Positions 36,341-44,892 of a stretch of 56,793 bases of DNA are shown here, piece by piece; position 1 is the first letter of the stretch, and the number at the start of each line of letters is the position of its first letter. Source of the stretch: SZUA-448 sp964602475. GTDB lineage: Bacteria > Bacillota > Clostridia > Lachnospirales > Lachnospiraceae. The position numbers and the translations under genes are program-made. A model generated the notes under the pieces. The model worked only from the letters and a program-made list of their open reading frames with translations, was not told the DNA's origin and did not search any database. The stretch spans positions 1 through 56,793 of the forward strand of contig CAZRRN010000016.1 of assembly GCA_964602475.1 (NCBI GenBank), read 5' to 3'.

Positions 36341-36620
36341 GCCCTTTCCCCTTTCTTACCGGTTCTTCCTCTTGATATGTACGAGAGATTCCGCTGCTTT
36401 ACCCTGCTGCCGAGGCAGTAGGCTGCTTCATCCTAAGAATCTTCCATATCATATATCTATTTATACCATACTTCTTTAAAAAATGGTAGATGTTTTTTAA
36501 ATTTTATTAAATTATTTTAGTGATTAAAAAATGTTCATGGGAATACTACCAGTTTCTGTTCTGTTTTTATTCTATTTCTATGCATTTTTCCTAAATTTAT
36601 TTCACAAACGCTAAAGTTAT
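36341..36620. other. intergenic region before the second solute-binding protein gene
   Basis: 280 A+T-rich bases on the minus strand between the permease stop and the binding-protein start. A TATAAA at about 36462 is a possible -10 but has no good -35. No T-tailed hairpin was found after the permease gene, so read-through is likely. No small gene seen. Confidence 0.45.
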
Positions 36621-37607
36621 TTACTCTCCTGTAATTCCTACACGGTCAATACTCTCAGTAAAATATCTCTGAAGAATAAAATACATGATTAAAAGCGGCA
36701 AAATACTTAGCATCGTGCCTGCCATGCTGATGGATTCGTTCAGGCTGGTTGCTGCCGAGGTTGCCGTCTGTGCATAAGCAGAGTAATTTGATTCAAACCC
36801 ATTTAACTGGATTACCAGGGTCGTCCACTTTGAGGTGGTAAGGACTCCGGTTACATACAGTCTTGTCAGATAAGCTTCGTTCCAGTACCACACAAAGGAA
36901 AAAAGAAATACTGTCAGAATAGCCGGTGCCGCACTCGGAAGTGAAACTCTAAGAAAGGATTTCAGATAGCCGGCTCCGTCAATTTTGGCTGCTTCCAGCA
37001 ATACCTTAGGCACCTGACGGAAGAACTGCCAGAAAATCAGAATAAAAATCGGAGCATTCAGTCCCATGGCAAATGCTGCCGGAAGTGCATATGCCCAAAG
37101 GGTAGATAAAAGCTTCATATTGGAAAACAGAACATATTTCGGAATCATGGTAATCTGGCTTGGTAAGATGAATGAAAAAACAATTAATCCGATTATCACT
37201 GTACGTCCCGGGAATTTAAAGACCGCCAGTCCATATCCAACCATTGCACAGGATATTACACTAAGAATTGTCGGAACTCCTGCAATAACTATACTCATCC
37301 AGAGTGAATTCCAGAAATCCATACTCTTTCCTGCCTGAAGGTAGTTGGATATTTCAAGACTGCTCGGAATCCAATTGACAGAGGAATCCAGTAAATCATC
37401 AATTGACATCAGACTGCTGCTCGTCATATACAGAATCGGATACAGGTAAATGAAGCCGATTCCGATCAGCAGTGCATATACAAGCACCTGCTGCAGAAAC
37501 CCTTTCTTTTCTCTTGAGCCGAGGAGGAATTTTTTAGTCTTATCCTTCTGAACATCTGTCATGTTAAGCCGATTAATAAAGACCTTCTCTTTTTGCACGT
37601 TTTGCAT
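36621..37607 (-). CDS. sugar ABC transporter permease, MalG/UgpE type
   Basis: A 328-residue permease with six helices and the cytoplasmic EAA loop (LLEAAKIDGAGYLKSFLRVS) that docks the ATPase. The N-terminal 35 residues are an unusually long charged tail. The 35-base overlap with the upstream permease gene, with AGGAGG 10 bases before the ATG inside the end of that gene, shows translational coupling. It pairs with the 37573-38646 permease and probably the binding protein at 34742. Confidence 0.93.
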   Translation of the reverse strand: MQNVQKEKVFINRLNMTDVQKDKTKKFLLGSREKKGFLQQVLVYALLIGIGFIYLYPILYMTSSSLMSIDDLLDSSVNWIPSSLEISNYLQAGKSMDFWNSLWMSIVIAGVPTILSVISCAMVGYGLAVFKFPGRTVIIGLIVFSFILPSQITMIPKYVLFSNMKLLSTLWAYALPAAFAMGLNAPIFILIFWQFFRQVPKVLLEAAKIDGAGYLKSFLRVSLPSAAPAILTVFLFSFVWYWNEAYLTRLYVTGVLTTSKWTTLVIQLNGFESNYSAYAQTATSAATSLNESISMAGTMLSILPLLIMYFILQRYFTESIDRVGITGE

Positions 37608-38646
37608 GACGGCGATTCCTCCTTTCGATTTTCTTAATTACCCTCTGTTCTTTCTTCAGTACCTGAATCCGTCTCTTATACTTCTTTGCATATACATCCT
37701 TCTGTGCTGTCAGAAGCAAGGTAAATAACCCGACAATCAGGAGAACCACAACAGAATACAGCCATGCCATGGCGGAGGCGTATCCGTATCCTTTTTCCTT
37801 TGTCCCGGAGAACATTGCATTCTGGATCAGTACGATAATTCCGTTCTGTTCATTTCCTGAAATAAATACAATAGTATAAACCGCATTCAGTAAAAGCATT
37901 GGCTTAATTGTCGGTAAGGTAATCTTCCAGAAGCACTCCCAGGAGGAGCCTCCGTCAATTTCCGCCGCTTCATACATTGAGCTGTCAATCTTCTGCAGCG
38001 CTGACAGGAAGATCAAAATCTGTACCCCGGAATACCACAGTATGGTAATCATGTTCTCGAAAATTTCGGAAATGCCTTCGGCAATCCCGTTCGGAAGAAC
38101 GCCTGCTATCGCATTGGTAATCGCCTGCGTGTCAATACTGGAGATTGTGGCTGCTCCCTGGCTGGAAAGCATTCCCATGACCGGTCCGCTGACTACAATT
38201 ACCGGAAGAAAAAAGATCAGCCGGAAACCTCCCTTAAACTTAATCTTTCCGTTCAGCAGCATAGCTATGATCAGCGCAAATACAACAATAATCGGTACAG
38301 AAATAATCGTTGAAACCAGATACTCTATAAGCTGCGTCGGGAACGCCGCATCCGACAGAAGAATCTGAGTAAAGTTACCGAATTTAATAAATTTAAAGGT
38401 CTTTCCAAGCGGAGTAATACGGATATTATTCAAGGCATACCAGAAGGATGCTCCCAACGGATATGCAAGAAAAGCAATTGCTCCGATAATCCACGGAAGC
38501 ACAAAGCCCAGTCCTGCAATTGCTTCTTTTCTTGCAAGCTTACCCACTTTTCCCTTTGGTCCTTTACGTTTCCGCTTCTTCTTTGGGTCGATGTAGTTCT
38601 CTCCCATTTCTTTCTTTAAGACCAGCTCTAACGCTTCATTCTTCAT
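37573..38646 (-). CDS. sugar ABC transporter permease, MalF/UgpA type
   Basis: A 357-residue permease with an N-terminal basic cytoplasmic segment (about 1-45, with KKKRKRKGPKGK), six helices and the EAA loop (YEAAEIDGGSSWECFWKITL). The C-terminus is very basic. Start chosen at the ATG at 38646, 5 bases after AAGGGGA; an upstream TTG at 38673 is possible. It follows the DUF5696 gene after 64 bases that contain a small stem-loop (38680-38696). Confidence 0.93.
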   Translation of the reverse strand: MKNEALELVLKKEMGENYIDPKKKRKRKGPKGKVGKLARKEAIAGLGFVLPWIIGAIAFLAYPLGASFWYALNNIRITPLGKTFKFIKFGNFTQILLSDAAFPTQLIEYLVSTIISVPIIVVFALIIAMLLNGKIKFKGGFRLIFFLPVIVVSGPVMGMLSSQGAATISSIDTQAITNAIAGVLPNGIAEGISEIFENMITILWYSGVQILIFLSALQKIDSSMYEAAEIDGGSSWECFWKITLPTIKPMLLLNAVYTIVFISGNEQNGIIVLIQNAMFSGTKEKGYGYASAMAWLYSVVVLLIVGLFTLLLTAQKDVYAKKYKRRIQVLKKEQRVIKKIERRNRRHAKRAKREGLY

Positions 38647-38679
38647 AATCTTCCCCTTAAGGCTCTTACTCAAATCGGC

Positions 38680-38696
38680 AAGCGGAACATCCGCTT
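38680..38696 (-). other. small intercistronic stem-loop
   Basis: AAGCGGA and TCCGCTT form a 7-pair stem with a 3-base loop between the DUF5696 and permease genes. No T-run follows on the minus strand, so it is more likely an RNA-stability element than a terminator. Confidence 0.4.
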
Positions 38697-38710
38697 ATCA
38701 GCATGTTATG

Positions 38711-40999
38711 TTACTTTTTCCCGATGACATATGACATTGCATCCACGGTATATCCGTCCATGGTCACTGTCTGCTCTGAATAATTGATATAAATAACAGC
38801 TCCGTTATCATATTCGACTCTGGTTATCCCATTGTCATACTTTTTATGATCGATGATGCAGGCTCCTTCCACCTGTTCTGCGAGAGCACGGAGTGCTGCA
38901 TCATATTCCGCAACTGTACCGAGATAGGTTGTATACAGCGTACTGTACAAATCCGCGGAGTTTGTATAAATCAGATCGGCTGAATCCTCGTAGGTCAGAT
39001 AGAAGGAAGGATATACTCCTGATTCTACCAGTCGAAGGAAGAATTCATTTTTATTGGCTTCCAGATTCACATAATCGGAATACATCGGAATTGTGCCCTT
39101 CAGTACAATTGACAAAAACGGAACTTCCTCATCCAGATACATATAATGCGAGCTCTCAAGCGGCATATCAAGAAAGGCATCTGTCTGATTCCAGAGGTAT
39201 GCGCACGGACTCTCAAGAATCAGATCCGTTGTCTTAGCTGTCTCACTGACCATTCGGTAAAATACTTCCTGTGTATCACGCCTCGTATATTTATTACCGT
39301 TATAGGTAAAACTGAAAATTGTGTCGGTAATCCCTGCCAGCGCTACCGTGCTGACCCCCTTCTTCGCCATCCCCGCGACCAGTCCGGACAGTAGACCTTC
39401 TGCTTTGGACGGAACCAGATAGTTCATAACCTCATAAACCTTTCCGTAGGTGAGAAGCTCTAACCGCCGCTTATTTATCTTTTTAATTGTATTAAAGGTG
39501 GTATTATTTTCATCCGGATTTGCTAAAAGTGCATTGACATACAGATAAAGCTTGTAATCGTTCTCCGCCGAGGATTCAATCAGATCCGTCAGACTGCCGG
39601 TTCCTCCTATTTCACCGGCAGCTTTGTATTTCTTAATCGGCAGATCGTAGATTCCTCCATCCTGCCAGCCCTTGTAAACCGTCAGCAGACTTTCTACTCC
39701 GAGCTGCCTAAGCTCCTTGTAGATTTCATCAATCTGGTCTGCCGTTGTCATGGTTACCGAAGAAGTAAACACCAGCCACTCCTCATTATCAATGCCGAGA
39801 AAATCCACGCGGGTGCGGTATTTGGTATCACTTTCGGTCAGCATACCGTTCTGCTTCAGGTACTCACGATAGGCAACCGCCATTCCGGTATAGGTTGCAT
39901 TCTCTCCGGAAAGCAGAATAAAACGAACCTGAAGGTCACTGTGTGTCCGATCGGATTCCACCATAATCTGTGTTCCGGAATTTGAATTATTCAGGGGCTG
40001 AACATAAATCTTACGAACAAAAAATCTAGCATAGCAACGGTTATAGTTGACAGTTACTCCATTGGGCTGCGCTTCAATGCTGGCACGTTCCTCTCCCTTT
40101 TCGACAATTCCAAGGAATGCGGACTGTTCTTCAAGATGTGCCATTCCAAAAACCGGAGCCAGAACCTTTTCCGGAGCGTTTACGGCAACATAGTCATTCC
40201 AGGTGCTTACAGAAAGCGTATCGTCAAACCCGTCATCACGTCCGTAAATCATCTGGGAAAACCCACTGGAATACTGTCCGTCCTTATCATCCAGATAAAT
40301 CAGTGCTCCGTTCCCGTCCGGAACCAGCATATAGCCGTCCTCTTCATCCATCCAGGTGTACCCGAGGTAAGGAAAAAGGCTGACGGTACAGATATAATTA
40401 CTTGCTTTCTTTTCCACTATGGTCTCTTCAGGAACTGTTGCCACCAGACTGTCTCCGTCCAGTATTACCTGTACACTCAGCCCGAATTCATAAGCGGTAA
40501 AATACATCGTCGCTATAAAACCATTGTCTATATACTCGTAACTAATCGTATTTTTATCGCCGACAAGATTTACCATATACGTATCCTTGTCACCCTTGAT
40601 AGCAGTAATATTAATGCCTGACTGCATGGTTGCACGCCATGTTTTATTACTTGTTCCGTCATCTCTCTCGTCACTCAGCGTTGATTCATAGATCACATCG
40701 GTCGCTTTGTTCAGAATTCTGATTGACATTGTATCTTCAAATAAATACAGCGCATAGTTTTTACTCTCTCCGACCAGCTTGTAATCATCAAGCTGCTCCG
40801 GTGCCGCTATTGTGTCACCAAGATCAGCATCTGCAATCATTATCGTATCCGGATCCTCAAGCTGTGCTTTATCGTTTTGTGAAATTCCGCTTTTCTTCAG
40901 CGCTGCCGCAAGAATCAGCGTTCCCACCAGAAGAACAGCAACCGCAATGCATACAATCAAAATGATTCTTTTTCTCATTTTTTTCTTTTTAGAATCCAA
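38711..40999 (-). CDS. DUF5696 membrane-anchored protein, possible glycosidase-like fold
   Basis: A 762-residue protein with one N-terminal membrane helix (RIILIVCIAVAVLLVGTLIL) and a large outside part. About residues 60-330 look like a beta-sandwich (LYLFEDTMSIRILNKATDVI). The middle (about 400-650) has alternating hydrophobic strands and helices like a TIM barrel, with VDFLGIDNEEW, VYKGWQDGGIYDL and TTDLILESPCAYLW. The end (KYDNGITRVEYDNGAVIYIN) resembles a terminal beta-sandwich. This sandwich-barrel-sandwich order recalls some glycosidase families, but I cannot name catalytic residues. The start is uncertain: the TTG at 40999 has AGGTGG 9 bases upstream and overlaps the previous gene by 11 bases; the ATG at 40978 has only a weak site. 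It sits between the two permease pairs. Confidence 0.82.
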   Translation of the reverse strand: MDSKKKKMRKRIILIVCIAVAVLLVGTLILAAALKKSGISQNDKAQLEDPDTIMIADADLGDTIAAPEQLDDYKLVGESKNYALYLFEDTMSIRILNKATDVIYESTLSDERDDGTSNKTWRATMQSGINITAIKGDKDTYMVNLVGDKNTISYEYIDNGFIATMYFTAYEFGLSVQVILDGDSLVATVPEETIVEKKASNYICTVSLFPYLGYTWMDEEDGYMLVPDGNGALIYLDDKDGQYSSGFSQMIYGRDDGFDDTLSVSTWNDYVAVNAPEKVLAPVFGMAHLEEQSAFLGIVEKGEERASIEAQPNGVTVNYNRCYARFFVRKIYVQPLNNSNSGTQIMVESDRTHSDLQVRFILLSGENATYTGMAVAYREYLKQNGMLTESDTKYRTRVDFLGIDNEEWLVFTSSVTMTTADQIDEIYKELRQLGVESLLTVYKGWQDGGIYDLPIKKYKAAGEIGGTGSLTDLIESSAENDYKLYLYVNALLANPDENNTTFNTIKKINKRRLELLTYGKVYEVMNYLVPSKAEGLLSGLVAGMAKKGVSTVALAGITDTIFSFTYNGNKYTRRDTQEVFYRMVSETAKTTDLILESPCAYLWNQTDAFLDMPLESSHYMYLDEEVPFLSIVLKGTIPMYSDYVNLEANKNEFFLRLVESGVYPSFYLTYEDSADLIYTNSADLYSTLYTTYLGTVAEYDAALRALAEQVEGACIIDHKKYDNGITRVEYDNGAVIYINYSEQTVTMDGYTVDAMSYVIGKK

Positions 41000-43049
41000 G
41001 ACGATACACCACCTCTCCGACGATCGCAGAAATGAACTCAAATACCTGTGCCCACAGTACATATATAATGAATACCAGCAGGATCATAATCAGTATGGTA
41101 AATAACGTCAGGCAGATGATCTTGAAGGTCTCCTTCGCTGTGTAGTTATTTACTTCCTTGATTGCAAGAATCAGCAGTATGATTACCCAACCGTACATGA
41201 TGAACTTTGTCAGAGTAATCAGGAATTCTTCGTTGTTCGTTACCATGTAGGACAGCAGAAGGACGACTGGTGAAAGCGTGATGTACGGAGTGAAGCTGTA
41301 AATCAGATAACAGTATATCTTTTTCAGTGTTCCTTCTCCGTCATTGATTGTACACACCAGATAATGGCATGCTGTTACCACAAGAAGCACCAATACAATC
41401 GTTCCGGCATCCTGAATAATCTCATATTGTCCCTCGTTAACACGTTTTTCTATAAAACCGCAGATATATTTATTCAGCAGAAATTCAACAATACCGATCA
41501 GCAGCAGAAGGTTAGCCGCCGATACTGAGGCCATGCCCTGACGGGACAGCTCGTAGCTTCCGTCGATCGGATGTCGCATGAAACGCCATGCAAATCCAGT
41601 GTGCTTTACCAGCTTAATCTGTGAAATCCTCTCGAGTCCACGTTCCGCTCCGGCAAGAATATGCTTTTTCAGGTTCAGAAGGGAAATGATTTTAATCAGA
41701 ACAAACAATCCGACGATACTAAATACAAGCGGAACGATATTTTTCTTCAGCCAGATATTTCGGACTTCCCAATATGCATCCGAATACCCACTTTTATCCT
41801 TTGCTATTCTGGCGTAGTTCAGTGCCATTTCGTAATTTTCTTCCTGAAAGTATGCACGTCCCATCGCTTTATTGGCATAGGTATACATACTGTTCATGGC
41901 GAGCACCTCTTCCAGAGGTGCTTTGCTTTCCGTGTAGCGTCCCTTGGAGTACAGATACAGTGCTGTATGCAAAAGCTGTGTAAACTCTGTAGGCTCATAC
42001 ACCTGAATTCTCGCCCGGTCGGAATCCAGCAGATAAATCCGGTCATCTATGTCCACGTCAATTGCAATGGAATAAACAGACAGACCGACACGCTGTGTTC
42101 CGTCCTCCTGTCCTCCGAAGACAAAGAGCAGCTCACCTTCATTATTATATTCGTAAATATAACCATCCTGGGAAACCATCAGTACATTATCGTGATTCCC
42201 TGCAGCTACCGCAGAAGGAAGAGAATCATAAACCTCGGTGCTGTAAATATTGGTTCCGGCAATGTTCAGACGTTTCAGTGTTTCTTCCTGATCGCCTCTT
42301 GTAACCGTATAAATCAATCCTTTGGAATCAATGGCAAGATTATCAGGCGTAGACGGAAGATTGCTGACCATTTTCGCACGCTGTGCATCATTTAGGATCG
42401 CACGGTAAATAATCGTCTGCAGTGATTTGGATGCGTTATTGGTTCCGAAATATCCGAGGAAAGTTCCTCCCTCATTCGGTGAGATTTCCACAATTCCGTT
42501 TGTATTGGATTCGCAGATTACAAACATGATACCTGCATCATTTACCACAACCTTGATTGGAAGAAAGCTGATATCGTCTCCATACAGCGGACTGTCCGGT
42601 CTGGTATAGGTATTCAGCACTTCCCCGTCAGAAGAGAACTCCAGGATTGCACCAAGATCACGATCTGCAACATAAATATGCTGATCTTTGGTAACGTAAA
42701 CACCCTTCGGAGTCTTCAGAGTGCCCTCCCCGATGATTTTTATCAGGCTGCCCTCCAAATCTCCGACCAGAATTCTTGAATTTCCGGTATCCGCAACATA
42801 AATCTCACCTTCATCGGTAACACATAAATCACTTGGCTTACTGAAGGCTTCCTCACCGAATTTATTGAGTGTCTCGTAAGGAAGATACGCCGTCTGGGTT
42901 CGCATAATATCGTTTTCCCCATTAAACGTATAGGTATTGTACGGAACATCCGCACTCGCCTGTACTCCGCCTGCTCCGACAACCAGAAGCACTGTGGTCA
43001 GAATCAGGATTCCTGCCTTGGTGCGGCAGGTCTTACTCCATTGTTTCAT
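40989..43049 (-). CDS. exported NHL beta-propeller / YIP1 membrane protein
   Basis: A 686-residue protein. Signal peptide (about 1-32, ending VQASA). Residues about 50-365 contain repeated NHL-type blades (SDLCVTDEGEIYVADTGNSR, TPKGVYVTKDQHIYVADRD, DNLAIDSKGLIYTVTR, IDVDIDDRIYLLDSDRARIQ), an extracellular beta-propeller. About 380-425 is one TPR-like pair (GRYTESKAPLEEVL, AMGRAYFQEENYEMALNYAR). A helix at 440-460 and a YIP1-like domain of about five helices (500-680) end the protein. It may scaffold or sense glycan for the transporter; no enzyme motif is seen. AGGCAGG lies 7 bases before the ATG. It lies in the same operon as both permease pairs. Confidence 0.87.
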   Translation of the reverse strand: MKQWSKTCRTKAGILILTTVLLVVGAGGVQASADVPYNTYTFNGENDIMRTQTAYLPYETLNKFGEEAFSKPSDLCVTDEGEIYVADTGNSRILVGDLEGSLIKIIGEGTLKTPKGVYVTKDQHIYVADRDLGAILEFSSDGEVLNTYTRPDSPLYGDDISFLPIKVVVNDAGIMFVICESNTNGIVEISPNEGGTFLGYFGTNNASKSLQTIIYRAILNDAQRAKMVSNLPSTPDNLAIDSKGLIYTVTRGDQEETLKRLNIAGTNIYSTEVYDSLPSAVAAGNHDNVLMVSQDGYIYEYNNEGELLFVFGGQEDGTQRVGLSVYSIAIDVDIDDRIYLLDSDRARIQVYEPTEFTQLLHTALYLYSKGRYTESKAPLEEVLAMNSMYTYANKAMGRAYFQEENYEMALNYARIAKDKSGYSDAYWEVRNIWLKKNIVPLVFSIVGLFVLIKIISLLNLKKHILAGAERGLERISQIKLVKHTGFAWRFMRHPIDGSYELSRQGMASVSAANLLLLIGIVEFLLNKYICGFIEKRVNEGQYEIIQDAGTIVLVLLVVTACHYLVCTINDGEGTLKKIYCYLIYSFTPYITLSPVVLLLSYMVTNNEEFLITLTKFIMYGWVIILLILAIKEVNNYTAKETFKIICLTLFTILIMILLVFIIYVLWAQVFEFISAIVGEVVYRLGF

Positions 43050-43066
43050 GGTATAACCTGCCTTTC

Positions 43067-43936
43067 TTATTTGATTCCGGAATGTGCCATGGTATTCATG
43101 ACACTGTTCTGGAGAATAATGAACAGAACCAGATTCGGAATAAACATAATCAGTGCTGCCGCAGCTGCAATTCCCTGTCCGGCAACCGTGTTGTTCGCAT
43201 TGGTCAGAGAGTTCATGTAAAATGTAAGAGTCTTCATACTGTCATCATTGATATAATAGTTGGAAGTCTCCAGCGCAGTCCAAACCTGCTGGAATACCAT
43301 GATCGCCGCCGTTGCAATTGCAGGCTTGATCATTGGAAGAACAATCTTAAAATATGCCTGTATGTCCGAGGCCCCGTCTATATATGCTGCTTCCAGGAGG
43401 GAATCCGGTACCTGATCCGTAAACTGTTTCACCAGAAACAAGGCAACCGGCACTGCCAGCAGCGGAAGAATATGTGCAAGATACGTATCAGTCAGTTGTA
43501 ATCCGCTGACTACCAGATATCGCGGAATCAGCACCGCAACCGGTACGAACATGATTGCTATTTCGTTAATTTTCAGCAGAGTTTTTCGTCCCCGGTATTT
43601 AAGCTTCGAAAGGGAGAATGCAGCCGCCGTTGTAATCAGCAGTGACAGTGCAATCGTTACAGCCGTAACCAGAATACTGTTAAATGCATAACGGCTGAGT
43701 GGAATTCCAGAATTCCGGCTTGCCTTAATCAGCTTGGTGAAATTCTCCAAGGTCCAGTTTCTTGCGAAGAAGGTCGGAGGAAAGGCAAACAGCTCCTCCA
43801 TCGGCTTAAACGCATGATTGATAATGAAGATGATCGGCAGTGCCATAAAGATGACCAGCGGCAGAACGATCAGTATAATCTTAACCTGATCCTTTTCAAA
43901 GCGTTTCGGGTTGATTTTATTTCCATAGTATGCCAT
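43067..43936 (-). CDS. sugar ABC transporter permease, MalG/UgpE type (second pair)
   Basis: A 289-residue permease with six helices and the EAA loop LLEAAYIDGASDIQAYFKIV. GGGAGGG lies about 10 bases before the ATG. It follows its MalF-type partner by 16 bases and precedes the NHL/YIP1 gene by 17. It pairs with the 43953-44876 permease and the large binding protein at 44893. Confidence 0.94.
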   Translation of the reverse strand: MAYYGNKINPKRFEKDQVKIILIVLPLVIFMALPIIFIINHAFKPMEELFAFPPTFFARNWTLENFTKLIKASRNSGIPLSRYAFNSILVTAVTIALSLLITTAAAFSLSKLKYRGRKTLLKINEIAIMFVPVAVLIPRYLVVSGLQLTDTYLAHILPLLAVPVALFLVKQFTDQVPDSLLEAAYIDGASDIQAYFKIVLPMIKPAIATAAIMVFQQVWTALETSNYYINDDSMKTLTFYMNSLTNANNTVAGQGIAAAAALIMFIPNLVLFIILQNSVMNTMAHSGIK

Positions 43937-43952
43937 GTTGGTTCACCCTCCC

Positions 43953-44876
43953 TCAGTCTTTCTCCGAGAATAGCTTTGTCGCTACCTTGGAGAAGAGTTG
44001 TACAATCAGCAGCAAAGCTACCGAAACCGCAGCAGCGTAGCCCATCTCATATCGAAGGAAGCCATAATCCTCAATATGATTTACGATCAGCTGTGCCGCG
44101 TACTGAGGTGACGGATTTCCTGTAAGGAGCGTGGATACCATACCGTTCTGGAACGCATTCACAATTGCCATAACTGCCGCAAACAGCATCTGCGGTTTCA
44201 TTGACGGTACGGTGATGTAGATCATCTCCTGAAAACGGTTCTTGACACCGTCGATTGCTCCGGCTTCGTAAAGTGTCTCATCAATATTCAGAATACCGGA
44301 TATCATGGCAAGGAAACCGATTCCCATACTGGACCAGAGTCCGATGATGATTACGATGGGCAGCAGATAATCTGTACTGATCAGCCAGATTACCGGTTCG
44401 TTAATGATTCCAAGCTCCATCAGCCAGTTGTTCAGGAGTCCGGTCTGATCCCCGGAGAAAATAACCTTCCATACAACCGTCATAGCGACCCCTGCCGTCA
44501 TACTCGGTGAATAAAGAATCAATGCGAATATCGTACGCACCGGCTTGGTCAGATTACACAGTGCCCATGCAAGAAGAAAGGACAGGATATATCCTCCCAC
44601 TCCGACGATGACCGCATACAGCACGGTATTCGGTAATACATATTGCATGAATACTTCGTCGTTGGTAAGCAGTGTAATATAATTTAAGAACCCGCTCCAT
44701 TCCGGAAATTCCACGGCATTAAAATTCGTAAACGACAACACCACAGCAAGAACTACCGGTATCAATACGAAGGCAAAAAAGACAAGCGCGTAAGGGAATA
44801 TAAAAAAGTATCCGTTACGATTACTCTGACGCCGGCCGATTTTATTCTTCTTTAACTGAACTGCCGTATCACTCAT
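43953..44876 (-). CDS. sugar ABC transporter permease, MalF/UgpA type (second pair)
   Basis: A 307-residue permease with six helices and the EAA loop LYEAGAIDGVKNRFQEMIYI, where Gly replaces the second Ala of EAA. GGAAAGGG lies directly before the ATG. It is 16 bases downstream of the large binding-protein gene and in the same operon. Confidence 0.94.
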   Translation of the reverse strand: MSDTAVQLKKNKIGRRQSNRNGYFFIFPYALVFFAFVLIPVVLAVVLSFTNFNAVEFPEWSGFLNYITLLTNDEVFMQYVLPNTVLYAVIVGVGGYILSFLLAWALCNLTKPVRTIFALILYSPSMTAGVAMTVVWKVIFSGDQTGLLNNWLMELGIINEPVIWLISTDYLLPIVIIIGLWSSMGIGFLAMISGILNIDETLYEAGAIDGVKNRFQEMIYITVPSMKPQMLFAAVMAIVNAFQNGMVSTLLTGNPSPQYAAQLIVNHIEDYGFLRYEMGYAAAVSVALLLIVQLFSKVATKLFSEKD

Positions 44877-44892
44877 ACCCTTTCCACCCTTT

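Noticed and set aside
36341..36620. Catabolite-repression (cre) site before the second binding-protein gene
   Set aside because: The best match (AAACGCT near 36610) lacks the outer bases of the cre consensus and lies far from the gene.
40979..41062. Longer N-terminus for the DUF5696 protein
   Set aside because: The extra residues before the TTG at 40999 lie deep in the NHL/YIP1 gene and do not resemble a signal or anchor sequence.
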